From NCBI GenBank assembly GCA_001752465.1, contig MDJB01000058.1, positions 1 to 64,000 on the forward strand: DNA of 64,000 nt. Direction: 5' to 3'. Made by a program: the position numbers and the translations under genes. How positions within the stretch are numbered: position 1 is the first letter of the stretch; every line of letters begins with the position of its first letter. Below the pieces are notes generated by a model, which saw only the letters and a list, made by a program, of their open reading frames with translations, was not told the DNA's origin and did no database searches. Shown here piece after piece: positions 1 through 10,894 of this stretch. Source of the DNA: Haemophilus quentini. GTDB lineage: Bacteria; Pseudomonadota; Gammaproteobacteria; Enterobacterales; Pasteurellaceae.

Positions 1-11
1 TGGCTGGCTAT

Positions 12-44
12 AATAAAAAAGCTCACTAAAAAGTGAGCTTTTCC
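12..44 (-). terminator. Rho-independent terminator after rplQ
   Basis: Read on the minus strand, the stem AAAAGCTCACT / AGTGAGCTTTT has a 3-nt loop and is followed by a T-rich tract. It lies 14 bases past the rplQ stop codon and is placed to end the alpha operon (rpsM-rpsK-rpsD-rpoA-rplQ). Confidence 0.85.
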
Positions 45-57
45 TTTGAATTGATTT

Positions 58-468
<411 letters not shown>

Positions 469-484
469 TTAACCTATGACCAAA

Positions 485-1474
485 CTAGTCTTCAGCAATA
501 CTTGCTGGTGGCCAATTTTCAAGGCGCATACCAAGTGACAAGCCACGTGAAGCGAGCACATCCTTAATCTCAGTAAGAGATTTCTTACCAAGATTAGGTG
601 TTTTTAATAATTCAACTTCTGTACGTTGTACTAAATCACCGATATAATGAATTGTTTCTGCTTTCAAACAGTTAGCAGAACGAACTGTCAACTCTAAATC
701 ATCTACAGGACGTAATAAAATCGGATCAAATTCCGGTTTTTCTTCCTTAATTTCAGGTTGACGAACATCACGCAAATCAACGAATGCATCGAGTTGCTCT
801 GCTAAGATTGTTGCAGCACGACGAATTGCTTCTTCAGGCTCAAGCGTACCATTAGTTTCTAACTCGATAACAAGTTTATCTAGGTCAGTACGTTGTTCAA
901 CACGAGCTGCTTCAACATTATATGCAATGCGATCAACTGGGCTGTAACAAGCATCAACAAGTAAGCGACCAATTGGACGCTCCTCTGCTTGACTATGAGT
1001 GCGAGCTGAAGCTGGAACATATCCTCTACCACGCTGAACTCGAATACGCATACTGATTGATGCATTTTCATCAGTTAAGTGACAGATTACATGATTCGAA
1101 TTCACAATTTCAACATCACCATCATAGGTAATATCCGCTGCAACAACAGGGCCAATTCCAGATTTATTTAGTGTCAGAATAACATCATCTTTATTCTGTA
1201 CTTTAACCGCTAGACCTTTAAGGTTTAAAAGAACTTCAAGAATATCTTCTTGAACACCTTCCTTACTACTATATTCGTGCAATACGCCATCAATTTCCAC
1301 TTCAGTTACAGCACAACCTGGCATTGAAGACAGAAGGATACGACGTAATGCATTACCTAGAGTATGGCCAAAACCACGCTCTAACGGCTCTAAGATCACT
1401 TTAGCATGAGTTGAACTAATTTGTTCAATATCTACTAAACGTGGTTTTAAAAATTCTGTAACAGAACCCTGCAT
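485..1474 (-). CDS. rpoA: DNA-directed RNA polymerase alpha subunit
   Basis: 329 residues, the same length as E. coli RpoA. The N-terminal domain (about 1-235) dimerises and nucleates polymerase assembly. After a linker, the C-terminal domain (about 250-329) contacts UP-element DNA and activators such as CRP. The CTD is almost identical to the E. coli protein, including RSANCLKAE, which carries the DNA-contacting arginine equivalent to R265. A conserved alpha CTD fits the CRP-type sites expected in this genome. It sits between rpsD and rplQ in the usual alpha-operon order, 31 bases after rpsD. Confidence 0.98.
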   Translation of the reverse strand: MQGSVTEFLKPRLVDIEQISSTHAKVILEPLERGFGHTLGNALRRILLSSMPGCAVTEVEIDGVLHEYSSKEGVQEDILEVLLNLKGLAVKVQNKDDVILTLNKSGIGPVVAADITYDGDVEIVNSNHVICHLTDENASISMRIRVQRGRGYVPASARTHSQAEERPIGRLLVDACYSPVDRIAYNVEAARVEQRTDLDKLVIELETNGTLEPEEAIRRAATILAEQLDAFVDLRDVRQPEIKEEKPEFDPILLRPVDDLELTVRSANCLKAETIHYIGDLVQRTEVELLKTPNLGKKSLTEIKDVLASRGLSLGMRLENWPPASIAED

Positions 1475-1505
1475 TTTATCCTCTCTTTGCTTTTAAGCTT
1501 AACTA

Positions 1506-2126
1506 TTATTTAGAGTAAAGCTCAACGATCAGATGTTCGTTAATATCTGCTGATAAATCAGAACGTTCAGGAACACGTTTGAACACACCTTCCATTTTTG
1601 CAGAATCAACTTCTAACCATGTTGGTTTTTCTCTTTGTTCTGCTAATTCTAATGACGCTTTAATACGTGCTTGTTTTTTAGATTTCTCACGAACAGCAAC
1701 AACATCATTTACAGAAACTTGGAAAGATGGAATGTTAACAACACGACCATTTACAACAATCGCTTTATGGCTCACTAATTGGCGAGCTTCTGCACGAGTT
1801 GCAGCAAATCCCATGCGATAAACAACGTTATCCAATCTACCTTCTAATAACACTAATAAATTTTCACCAGTGTTACCTTTTAAACGGTTTGCTTCTTTAT
1901 AGTAGTTACGGAATTGACGTTCTAAAATACCATAGATACGACGAACTTTTTGTTTTTCACGTAATTGACTACCATAGTCAGACAAACGCGGTTTACGAGC
2001 ACCATGTTGACCAGGTGCTGTATCAATTTTACATTTTGAATCAATCGCACGCACGCCTGATTTAAGAAATAAATCAGTACCTTCACGACGGCTGAGCTTG
2101 AGTTTTGGACCCAAATATCTTGCCAT
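1506..2126 (-). CDS. rpsD: 30S ribosomal protein S4
   Basis: 206 residues starting [16 protein letters not shown], the conserved S4 N-terminus. The RNA-binding S4 domain lies around residues 95-160 ([26 protein letters not shown]). S4 is a primary 16S rRNA binder that nucleates assembly of the 30S body. In enterobacteria it also represses its own operon by binding the rpsM leader; the matching leader structure is present here at about 2911-2998. The operon position between rpsK and rpoA is canonical. Confidence 0.98.
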   Translation of the reverse strand: MARYLGPKLKLSRREGTDLFLKSGVRAIDSKCKIDTAPGQHGARKPRLSDYGSQLREKQKVRRIYGILERQFRNYYKEANRLKGNTGENLLVLLEGRLDNVVYRMGFAATRAEARQLVSHKAIVVNGRVVNIPSFQVSVNDVVAVREKSKKQARIKASLELAEQREKPTWLEVDSAKMEGVFKRVPERSDLSADINEHLIVELYSK

Positions 2127-2155
2127 TTTCTTTCTCCAACTATCCTATATACGTC

Positions 2156-2548
<393 letters not shown>

Positions 2549-2561
2549 TTATTTACCCCGA

Positions 2562-2918
2562 CTATTTTTTGATCGGCTTACGTGGACCCTTACGGGTACG
2601 CGCATTAGTTTTAGTACGTTGACCACGTACCGGTAAACTACGACGGTGACGTAAACCACGATAACAACCTAAGTCTAAAAGACGTTTGATGTTTAGTGTT
2701 ACTTCACGACGTAAATCACCTTCAACGGTAAATTTACCAACTTCGTCACGCAGTTTGTCAATCTGCTCTTCAGACAATTCTCTGATCTTAACATCTTCAG
2801 CAATACCCGCTACAGCACAAATAGCTTTTGAACGAGTCTTACCAATACCGTAAATTGCAGTTAAAGCGATTACAGCGTGTTTATGATCAGGAATGTTAAT
2901 GCCTGCAATACGGGCCAC
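2562..2918 (-). CDS. rpsM: 30S ribosomal protein S13 (GTG start)
   Basis: 118 residues, first gene of the alpha operon. The protein starts [20 protein letters not shown] and ends in the basic tail [12 protein letters not shown], which contacts P-site tRNA from the 30S head. The start codon is GTG (complement of 2916-2918), preceded by AGGAG eight bases upstream, the same arrangement as the S4-regulated E. coli rpsM start. The bases just after the GTG (GCCCG) can pair with the CGGGC loop of the upstream hairpin. The gene is therefore likely under S4 translational repression. Confidence 0.98.
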   Translation of the reverse strand: MARIAGINIPDHKHAVIALTAIYGIGKTRSKAICAVAGIAEDVKIRELSEEQIDKLRDEVGKFTVEGDLRREVTLNIKRLLDLGCYRGLRHRRSLPVRGQRTKTNARTRKGPRKPIKK

Positions 2919-2998
2919 TATGCACTCCTATTATTTTAACTAATTTGGTATTCTGATCTTGAAAAGCCCGTTTTCAGGATACTCAAACAGAATACCAA
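2911..2998 (-). promoter_or_regulatory. Alpha-operon leader, S4-binding pseudoknot
   Basis: On the minus strand an 11-bp perfect inverted repeat (TTGGTATTCTG at 2988-2998, CAGAATACCAA at 2945-2955) encloses a 6-bp hairpin TGAAAA-CGGGC-TTTTCA (2960-2976). The CGGGC loop is complementary to GCCCG just inside rpsM. The run TTTGAGTATCCTGAAAACGG closely matches the E. coli alpha-operon leader as I recall it. There S4 binds this double pseudoknot and traps the 30S subunit at the GTG start. Confidence 0.85.
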
Positions 2999-3010
2999 GG
3001 ACATAAATGA

Positions 3011-3033
3011 GTTGAGCAGTATAACTGCTCAAC
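3011..3033. repeat. Inverted repeat between rpmJ and rpsM
   Basis: Perfect 10-bp inverted repeat GTTGAGCAGT / ACTGCTCAAC with a 3-base loop, in the 61-base gap between the end of rpmJ and the alpha leader. No T-run follows on the minus strand, so it is not a classic terminator. It may be a processing or attenuation hairpin at the spc/alpha junction. Confidence 0.6.
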
Positions 3034-3059
3034 TGGTTCTTTGCAAGAAAAAATATGAA

Positions 3060-3173
3060 TTAACCTTGACGTTGTTTATGTTTAGGATCGCTGCACAATA
3101 CACGTACAACACCTTCACGTTTAACAATTTTACAGTTACGACACATTTTCTTTACGGAAGCACGAACTTTCAT
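3060..3173 (-). CDS. rpmJ: 50S ribosomal protein L36
   Basis: 37 residues, [15 protein letters not shown] at the start and KHKQRQG at the end. It is the zinc-binding (C+) form: Cys11, Cys14, Cys27 and His32 are all present. L36 is the smallest large-subunit protein and stabilises 23S rRNA near the factor-binding region. It is the last gene of the spc operon, 28 bases after secY. Bacteria that possess a second, zinc-free L36 use it under zinc starvation; no such copy is in this window. Confidence 0.95.
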
Positions 3174-3201
3174 TGCTTATCCTTTTCTACTAAATGAACA
3201 A

Positions 3202-4527
3202 TTATTGTCCAAAACCTTTAAGGTTTGCTTTTTTCAACGCAGATTCATATTGAGACGACATTAAGTGACTCTGAACCTGCACGATGAAATCCATAATTAC
3301 AACGACTACAATTAAAAGAGATGTTCCACCGAAGTAAAATTTAACATCCCAAGCCGATGTCATAATATAAGGAACTAAACACACAAACGTTACATAAAGA
3401 CCGCCAATCAGTGTAAGACGAGTCATAACTTTATCAATATAACGAGAGGTTTGTTCCCCTGGTCTAATTCCTGGAATAAATGCACCAGATTTTTTTAGAT
3501 TATCTGCTGTATCTCGCGGATTATACTGCATTGCAGTGTAAAAGAAGCTAAAGAAAATAATTGCTACAGCATAAACAAGCAAATAAAGAGGCTGACCAGG
3601 ATTCAACAACATAGATAAATTATTTAACCACTCAAACTTATCATTTTGTCCAAACCATTGAGTTAAGGTAGCTGGAAATAAAATAATACTTGAGGCAAAA
3701 ATTGCCGGCATTACGTTTGCCATATTTACTTTCAATGGTAAATGTGTCGAATGACCACCTAAAATTTGACGACCTTGTTGACGCTTTGCATATTCAACGC
3801 GAATTCTACGTTGTCCTCTTTCAACAAAAACAACGAAATAAGTTACTGCAAATACAATAGCTGCGATCAGAAGAAGCACTAATGGATGCATCTGTCCTTG
3901 ACGAGCCTGCTCAATAGTTTGAAGTATAGCTGATGGTAAACCAGCTACGATACCGCCAAAAACAAGAATTGAAATACCGTTACCAATACCTCTTTCAGTA
4001 ATTTGTTCACCTAACCACATGAGGAACATAGTTCCAGTTACTAAGCTAACAACTGAAGTGAAGTAAAAAGCAAATCCAACATTTGGCACTAAGCCTGGTA
4101 ACATATTTGGTAAACCTGTTGAAATAGCTACTGCCTGAATGGTTGCAAAAACAACTGTCGCATACCGAGTATACTTAGAAATTTTACGTTGACCAGCAGC
4201 ACCTTCTTTCTTTAATTCTGCTAAAGCAGGAGAAACCGTTGCAAGCAACTGAATTACAATAGATGCCGAGATATACGGCATAATACCTAATGCTAAGATA
4301 GATGCACGGCTTAATGCACCACCAGAGAACATGTTAAACATGTCAATGATGGTGCCTTTTTGTTGTTCAACTAATTGAGCTAGCACAGCCGCATCAATAC
4401 CAGGAACCGGAATGAAAGAACCAATTCGGTAAACGATAAGCGCACCTAAAACGAAAAGTAATCGGCTTTTTAATTCACCTTTACCGCTATTAGTACTTCT
4501 TGCTTGATAACCTGGTTGTTTAGCCAT
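3202..4527 (-). CDS. secY: Protein translocase channel subunit SecY
   Basis: 441 residues, close to E. coli SecY (443), with ten predicted membrane helices. It forms the SecYEG channel that moves unfolded preproteins through or into the inner membrane, driven by SecA or the ribosome. Recognisable segments are the plug/TM2a region after [16 protein letters not shown] and the cytoplasmic loop [15 protein letters not shown] that binds ribosome or SecA. It lies between rplO and rpmJ, the usual place in the spc operon, 7 bases after rplO. Confidence 0.98.
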   Translation of the reverse strand: MAKQPGYQARSTNSGKGELKSRLLFVLGALIVYRIGSFIPVPGIDAAVLAQLVEQQKGTIIDMFNMFSGGALSRASILALGIMPYISASIVIQLLATVSPALAELKKEGAAGQRKISKYTRYATVVFATIQAVAISTGLPNMLPGLVPNVGFAFYFTSVVSLVTGTMFLMWLGEQITERGIGNGISILVFGGIVAGLPSAILQTIEQARQGQMHPLVLLLIAAIVFAVTYFVVFVERGQRRIRVEYAKRQQGRQILGGHSTHLPLKVNMANVMPAIFASSIILFPATLTQWFGQNDKFEWLNNLSMLLNPGQPLYLLVYAVAIIFFSFFYTAMQYNPRDTADNLKKSGAFIPGIRPGEQTSRYIDKVMTRLTLIGGLYVTFVCLVPYIMTSAWDVKFYFGGTSLLIVVVVIMDFIVQVQSHLMSSQYESALKKANLKGFGQ

Positions 4528-4534
4528 TTGCTAA

Positions 4535-4969
4535 TTATTCCTCAACTGAACCGCCAGCAGCTTCAATTGCTGCTTTTGCACCCTTAGTTACACGCAAACC
4601 ACGAACTGTTACCGCAGATTTCACTTCACCCGCTAAAACTACTTTAGCGAATTGGATATCTTTAGTTAAGATATTGGCTGCTTTTAATGTTTCTAAGGTT
4701 ACTACATTACCTTCAACTTTGGTTAACTCGTTCAAACGAACTTCTGCAGTTACTGCAGCCTTCATTGAAGTAAAACCAAATTTTGGTAAACGACGGTATA
4801 ACGGCATTTGACCACCTTCGAAACCGCGACGAACACCGCCACCAGTACGAGATTTTTGACCTTTATGACCACGACCACCAGTCTTGCCTAAACCTGAACC
4901 AATACCACGACCAAGGCGTTTAGCGTTATGCTTTGCACCTTCAGCCAGAGACAGAGTATTTAAACGCAT
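4535..4969 (-). CDS. rplO: 50S ribosomal protein L15
   Basis: 144 residues with the glycine/arginine-rich N-terminal region [20 protein letters not shown] typical of L15, an extended tail that threads into 23S rRNA, and a globular C-terminal half. L15 is a late-assembling large-subunit protein. The start codon lies 3 bases after the rpmD stop, so translation is probably coupled. Normal spc-operon order. Confidence 0.98.
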   Translation of the reverse strand: MRLNTLSLAEGAKHNAKRLGRGIGSGLGKTGGRGHKGQKSRTGGGVRRGFEGGQMPLYRRLPKFGFTSMKAAVTAEVRLNELTKVEGNVVTLETLKAANILTKDIQFAKVVLAGEVKSAVTVRGLRVTKGAKAAIEAAGGSVEE

Positions 4970-4972
4970 CTC

Positions 4973-5152
4973 TTACTCCTCCACTTTAACCATGTATGAA
5001 ACTTGGTTAATCATACCACGTACTGCAGGCGTATCAATTAACTCAACAGTGTGGTGCATATGGCGAAGACCAAGACCACGCAAGGTAGCTTTATGCTTCG
5101 GTAAACGAGCAATTGAGCTACGAACTTGTGTTACTTTAATAGTTTTAGCCAT
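4973..5152 (-). CDS. rpmD: 50S ribosomal protein L30
   Basis: 59 residues, [20 protein letters not shown] at the start and YMVKVEE at the end, full length for bacterial L30. L30 is a small alpha/beta protein on the large subunit, not present in all bacteria but standard in gammaproteobacteria. It lies between rpsE (6 bases away) and rplO (3 bases away), as in the E. coli spc operon. The ATG is the complement of 5150-5152. Confidence 0.96.
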
Positions 5153-5158
5153 TATTCA

Positions 5159-5665
<507 letters not shown>

Positions 5666-5673
5666 TTACCTCA

Positions 5674-6027
5674 TTAGAACTGTAGACCAGCTTCACGTGC
5701 AGCGTCCGCTAAAGTTTGGACACGACCATGATATTTAAAACCGGAACGATCAAAAGCAATAGCTTGAACGCCTTTTGCTAATGCGCGTTCTGCAACAGCT
5801 TTACCTACTGCAGCAGCAGCATCTTTATTACCGGTGTATTTTACTTGCTCACGAATTGCTTTCTCAACAGTTGAAGCAGCGGCAAGCACTTCTGAACCGT
5901 TTGGTGCAATAACTTGTGCATAAATATGACGCGGAGTGCGGTGAATAACTAAACGAGTTACACCTTGCTCTCTCATCATATGACGTGCACGAGCTGCACG
6001 ACGGATACGAGCTGATTTCTTATCCAT
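5674..6027 (-). CDS. rplR: 50S ribosomal protein L18
   Basis: 117 residues beginning [20 protein letters not shown], a basic N-terminus typical of L18, and ending [17 protein letters not shown]18 binds 5S rRNA with L5 and L25 to form the central protuberance. Thirteen bases separate it from rplF and 14 from rpsE, consistent with one spc transcript. Confidence 0.98.
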   Translation of the reverse strand: MDKKSARIRRAARARHMMREQGVTRLVIHRTPRHIYAQVIAPNGSEVLAAASTVEKAIREQVKYTGNKDAAAAVGKAVAERALAKGVQAIAFDRSGFKYHGRVQTLADAAREAGLQF

Positions 6028-6040
6028 AGTGTTACCTTAA

Positions 6041-6574
6041 TTATTTCTTCTTAGCCTCTTTGATACGTACCACTTCATCAGCGTAACGTACCCCTTTACC
6101 TTTATAAGGCTCAGGACGGCGATAAGCACGAATATCTGCTGCAACTTGACCGATCAACTGTTTGTCTGCACCTTTCAATACGATTTCGGTTTGAGATGGA
6201 CATTCTGCAGTAATACCTGCCGGCAAAGTGTGCTCTACTGGGTGAGAATAGCCTAAACTTAATGCAATTGCATTACCTTTAAGTTGAGCTCTGTAACCTA
6301 CACCCACCAATACTAATTTTTTAGTGAAACCTTCAGTAACACCGATAACCATTGCATTAACTAATGCACGTGCAGTACCCGATTGAGCATTTGCTTCAAC
6401 AAAACCTTCACGTGGAGTGAACGTAAATTGTCCGTTATCTTGTTTTACTTCAACTGATTCATGAATTTTGCGAGATAACTCGCCATTTTTACCTTTTACT
6501 GTTAATAGCTGACCGTCGAGTTTAACTTCAACGCCGGCAGGAATATTAACAGGTGCCTTTGCAACACGAGACAT
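6041..6574 (-). CDS. rplF: 50S ribosomal protein L6
   Basis: 177 residues, [19 protein letters not shown] at the start and the C-terminal [20 protein letters not shown]. Two homologous RNA-binding domains are expected from the family. L6 sits near the sarcin-ricin loop and factor-binding site and is needed for late 50S assembly. It is located between rpsH and rplR in the spc operon. Nothing unusual. Confidence 0.98.
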   Translation of the reverse strand: MSRVAKAPVNIPAGVEVKLDGQLLTVKGKNGELSRKIHESVEVKQDNGQFTFTPREGFVEANAQSGTARALVNAMVIGVTEGFTKKLVLVGVGYRAQLKGNAIALSLGYSHPVEHTLPAGITAECPSQTEIVLKGADKQLIGQVAADIRAYRRPEPYKGKGVRYADEVVRIKEAKKK

Positions 6575-6589
6575 TTTCCTACCCCTCTA

Positions 6590-6982
6590 TTAAGCTACAT
6601 AACAGATGATCTCACCGCCTAAACCTGCTTGACGAGCAGCGCGGTCAGTCATAACACCTTTAGATGTAGAAATAACTGCAACACCTAAACCGCCCATAAC
6701 TTTTGGTAATTCATCTTTACGTTTGTAAATACGAAGACCAGGACGACTTACACGTTGGATGCTTTCTACAACTGGTTTGCCTTGGAAATATTTTAAAGTA
6801 ATTTCCAATTCAGGTTTAGCACCTTCTAAAACTTTTACGCTTTCGATATAACCTTCAGCAGCTAATACGTTGGCAATTGCCACTTTTAGCTTGGAAGAAG
6901 GCATATTGATTGCAACTTTGTTCGCAGCTTGACCGTTACGAATACGGGTCAGCATATCTGCGATTGGATCTTGCATACTCAT
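6590..6982 (-). CDS. rpsH: 30S ribosomal protein S8
   Basis: 130 residues beginning [20 protein letters not shown], with the C-terminal RNA-binding segment ending [12 protein letters not shown]8 is a primary 16S rRNA binder. In E. coli it is also the translational repressor of the spc operon, binding the mRNA at the rplE start; I did not resolve that target structure here. It lies 36 bases after rpsN and 15 before rplF. Confidence 0.98.
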   Translation of the reverse strand: MSMQDPIADMLTRIRNGQAANKVAINMPSSKLKVAIANVLAAEGYIESVKVLEGAKPELEITLKYFQGKPVVESIQRVSRPGLRIYKRKDELPKVMGGLGVAVISTSKGVMTDRAARQAGLGGEIICYVA

Positions 6983-7018
6983 TGTACTTTTTCTCCGATT
7001 CCAAAATAAAGTGGTATA

Positions 7019-8204
<1,186 letters not shown>

Positions 8205-8214
8205 TACATTCCCC

Positions 8215-8688
<474 letters not shown>

Positions 8689-8727
8689 CTGAATTTTCAG
8701 TTTACCACTAAGATTAATTGTAATCAC

Positions 8728-8777
8728 ACAAAAAAAAAGAGCGGTCCAAAAACGTTGATTTTTTTAACCACTCTTTA
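8728..8777 (-). terminator. Terminator after the cassette regulator gene
   Basis: On the minus strand the stem AAGAGTGGT / ACCGCTCTT (one G-T pair) is followed by nine Ts. It begins at the end of the 121-aa gene. The right arm is one base off the DNA-uptake core, a form common in this genus. It would insulate the spc promoter from cassette transcription. Confidence 0.75.
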
Positions 8778-8778
8778 G

Positions 8779-9144
8779 CTAACAATGCTGCTTACGACGT
8801 TCGGTGCTATAATCAGTTTGCAACGTAAAATCTCTAATCCAATTAGCTAACTCATCAAATTCAGACGAACCATTTTCATTTATTGGTATATATTGATATT
8901 TTTGCTTATTGCATCTATGTTCTGTTATAAACTTTATATACCTGTGCCAAACCTCAGGCTTAGTTGACGAACGAGAAAGCTGCTTTTTTATTTTTTCATA
9001 TTCTTTTTCTTCATCAACATCACACGCTCCCGATCTAGCATAATCATCACATAATTCTTTAGCAAGTCTTCTTACATCCCAGCCCACGTTTCGTAATAAA
9101 ATCTTAAGTTCTTTTTTGAGTAATAATGATTGAACGCTCTCCAT
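8779..9144 (-). CDS. Putative small DNA-binding regulator of the viperin cassette
   Basis: 121 residues; no family recognised with certainty. Residues about 18-33 (RNVGWDVRRLAKELCD) and 52-70 (KIKKQLSRSSTKPEVWHRY) are helical and basic, reminiscent of a helix-turn-helix regulator of the Cro/C1 type, but this is weak. The C-terminal 50 residues look like a separate small domain. The gene is divergent from the viperin operon. The 119-base region between them carries a perfect 18-bp palindrome and a 10-bp-spaced direct repeat, the kind of sites an adjacent regulator would bind. It ends at its own terminator. It could instead be a non-DNA-binding accessory protein. Confidence 0.55.
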   Translation of the reverse strand: MESVQSLLLKKELKILLRNVGWDVRRLAKELCDDYARSGACDVDEEKEYEKIKKQLSRSSTKPEVWHRYIKFITEHRCNKQKYQYIPINENGSSEFDELANWIRDFTLQTDYSTERRKQHC

Positions 9145-9263
9145 AATTTTCTCATTTTTATCAAATTGTCCCGATTTGTCCCCATCTCGCTGCTTATACT
9201 AGTTTCCACTAAAGCAATTGCTTTAGGACATTAAATTATGTTCATCAATAAAAGGATTTCGTT
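9145..9263 (+). promoter_or_regulatory. Divergent control region with 18-bp palindrome
   Basis: Between the regulator and the viperin operon lie two ATTGTCCC/TTTGTCCC repeats 10 bases apart (9165-9172, 9175-9182), a possible -10 hexamer TATACT (9195-9200), and a perfect palindrome CTAAAGCAATTGCTTTAG (9209-9226). A ribosome-binding site AAGGA precedes the ATG at 9264. No convincing -35 lies at 16-18 bases, which would fit an activator-dependent promoter. Operator function is inferred from position and symmetry. Confidence 0.5.
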
Positions 9264-9377
9264 ATGAAAATTCGAAAACAACTGTATCGGGAAACATTTG
9301 CTCTTTGTAATACACAAAGAACATCAGGCTCTCATCGTGAAAATGAACCACCAAGCGCTAAGATTAGAGGAAATTGA
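9264..9377 (+). CDS. 37-codon ORF opening the viperin operon
   Basis: ATG at 9264 with AAGGA seven bases upstream opens a 37-codon frame (MKIRKQLYRETFALCNTQ at the start, AKIRGN at the end) that stops at TGA 9375-9377. The next ATG follows one base later, so translation of the two is probably coupled. The peptide is basic with one cysteine and no membrane segment. I recognise no family. It could be a leader peptide, a small antitoxin-like partner, or the remnant of a larger gene. Confidence 0.4.
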   Translation: MKIRKQLYRETFALCNTQRTSGSHRENEPPSAKIRGN

Positions 9378-9378
9378 T

Positions 9379-9603
9379 ATGAAATATTCATCAGATAAAC
9401 ATATTAATCAATTTGTGACTCAACTTGTAAAAATTGGTTGGCTATTCACACATAGAAGCAAGCATAGTTTACTCATCTCTCCAGATGGCTTGCAACATAT
9501 TTTTGTTGCTTCATCTCCTAGCGACAAGCGTGCTTTTTTAAATATTAAAAAGCATGTGAAAAAATTTGGGTTTAAAAAATGTTATAATGGAGCAAAAAAA
9601 TGA
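9379..9603 (+). CDS. Small HicA-like protein upstream of viperin
   Basis: 74 residues from the ATG at 9379, chosen because GAGG lies eight bases upstream; an upstream ATG at 9298 would add 27 residues but has no ribosome site. The segment IGWLFTHRSKHSLLISPDG followed by VASSPSDKRAFLN has the strand-helix layout of HicA-type double-stranded RNA-binding-fold toxins, with a histidine (His29) near the expected catalytic position. The match is by pattern only. The stop codon overlaps the viperin start (ATGA), so the two are translationally coupled. It may be a nuclease-like partner or regulator of the viperin; no HicB antitoxin is seen beside it. Confidence 0.55.
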   Translation: MKYSSDKHINQFVTQLVKIGWLFTHRSKHSLLISPDGLQHIFVASSPSDKRAFLNIKKHVKKFGFKKCYNGAKK

Positions 9604-10461
9604 ACGAGCTAGTTATTAATTGGCATATTACGGAAGCCCGCAATTTTAAATGCCAATACTGTTTTGCCAAATGGCAAAAACCAGATAAAAAAGAACTCTT
9701 ACATTCTGATAATGAGGTTTCTCAACTAATTGAACAATTTCAAACGCTTTTAACCCTAATTAATCACAAATATCAAAGCCACTTTGAACAAATTCGATTA
9801 AATCTTGTTGGCGGTGAAACTTTCTTATATCGTAGTGCAATAAAGAACATTATTATGCAAGCTAAAAAGCATAATATGATTTTATGCTGCTATTACAAAT
9901 GGTAGCAAATTAACTCCAGAGTTAAATCAAATTATTGCCAATCAATTTAAAATGATCGGCTTTAGTATTGATTCAATTAAAGATAATACAAACCTACTTA
10001 TTGGTCGCCAAACTAATAATAAAGCTATGGATTATCAGTTATTATTGCGGAATATTGAAATAATTCGCAGCATTAACCCAACAATTCAAATTAAAATTAA
10101 TACTGTTGTAAATAAACATAACTACTCAGAATCATTATCGGAATTCATTTCACAGGTAAAACCAACAAAATGGAAAATATTTAAAGTTTTACCAATTATG
10201 AATGATGCTCTTTCAATTAATGATCAGCAATTTCACTATTTTCTTGAAAATCATCGCCAATTTGAAAATATCATTAGCGCAGAGAATAACGAAGAAATGA
10301 CCCATTCCTATTTGATGGTTGATCCTTCAGGGCGTTTTTTTCAAAAAATCGAACAGCAAACAGGTTATCAATATAGTGAACCCATTTTATCTGTTGGTAT
10401 TGAAAAAGCATTTCAACAAATTCCATTTGAACTAGTAAAATTTTTACATCGTTACCACTAA
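9600..10461 (+). pseudogene. Prokaryotic viperin (pVip), frameshifted antiviral radical-SAM gene
   Basis: Viperins are radical-SAM enzymes that make chain-terminating ddh-nucleotides from CTP, GTP or UTP. Joined across one frameshift this reads as about 286 residues, the usual pVip length. Similarity to animal viperin is clear: an N-terminal iron-sulfur motif, NLVGGETFL (SAM-binding GGE), ITNGSKLT, IGFSIDS, INTVVNKHN, KPTKWKIFKVLPI, EMTHSYLMVDPSGRFF and ILSVGIEKAF. Two lesions are present. The cluster motif CxxxCxxC has Arg at its first position (Arg14, codon CGC at 9639-9641, one base from TGC), with Cys18 and Cys21 intact. An extra T near 9885 shifts the frame, giving a stop at 9903. The C-terminus stops right after FLHR, shorter than usual. 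It is probably inactive. Confidence 0.85.
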
Positions 10462-10491
10462 TACAATTTGCTCACTGAAAAAGAGAGCAAA

Positions 10492-10764
10492 TTAATCACA
10501 TCTCTGATAATATTTACTAAAACTTTGTTTAAACTCATATTCTCCGCCACCTTTTCCTACTGTATTTATTGCTTTAGCTAACGCACATGCACAAATCTTT
10601 CTTTTTTCTAAGATAGCATAATTTCCAATACAATTACTCATTAATTGGTATTCTACCTCAATAGGAAATCTTGTTTGTTCAACATAATCATTAAATTGAT
10701 AACCCGCAACAGCACCTAAAATAACTGCTGTTACGGTTACTTTCTTAGCTCTTGTCCATTCTAT
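10492..10764 (-). pseudogene. Small membrane-anchored cysteine-containing ORF, start codon lost
   Basis: An open frame of 90 codons without a usable start: the best candidate first codon is ATA (complement of 10762-10764), one base from ATG, with an in-frame TAG nine bases further upstream. It reads TVTAVILGAVAGYQF, a single membrane or signal segment, then a soluble part with four cysteines (SNCIGNY, KICACALAK and YYQRCD at the end). An internal ATG would give only 49 residues. I do not recognise the family; the spacing of cysteines suggests a small periplasmic protein. It converges on the viperin gene. Confidence 0.5.
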
Positions 10765-10846
10765 TTTCTATCTCAACTTATTTAAACAAAATTTCACACA
10801 TAATATACTTTTATTTATATTATTTTTTAACCACACTTTAAAGCAT

Positions 10847-10885
10847 AAAAAGCCCTAGCTTTCGCTAAGGCTTTAAATTTTTTAA
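10847..10885 (-). terminator. Terminator after rpsQ, end of S10 operon
   Basis: The stem AGCCTTAGC / GCTAGGGCT (one mismatch) with a GAAA-type loop starts about 24 bases after the rpsQ stop. Ts follow on the minus strand (TTTTTATG) and also on the plus strand (TTTAAATTTTTT), so it can work both ways. It separates the S10 operon from the cassette. Confidence 0.8.
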
Positions 10886-10894
10886 TGTAGAAAA

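Noticed and set aside
3011-3033. Hairpin as spc terminator
   Set aside because: No T-run follows on the minus strand, so simple termination is not supported.
9298-9378. Longer 101-aa version of the small gene before viperin
   Set aside because: The upstream ATG has no ribosome-binding site and its frame overlaps the 37-codon ORF; the ATG at 9379 has GAGG at the right distance.
9600-9905. Viperin fragment taken as an intact short radical-SAM protein
   Set aside because: It lacks the C-terminal two thirds of the fold and one cluster cysteine, and the next frame continues the same protein.
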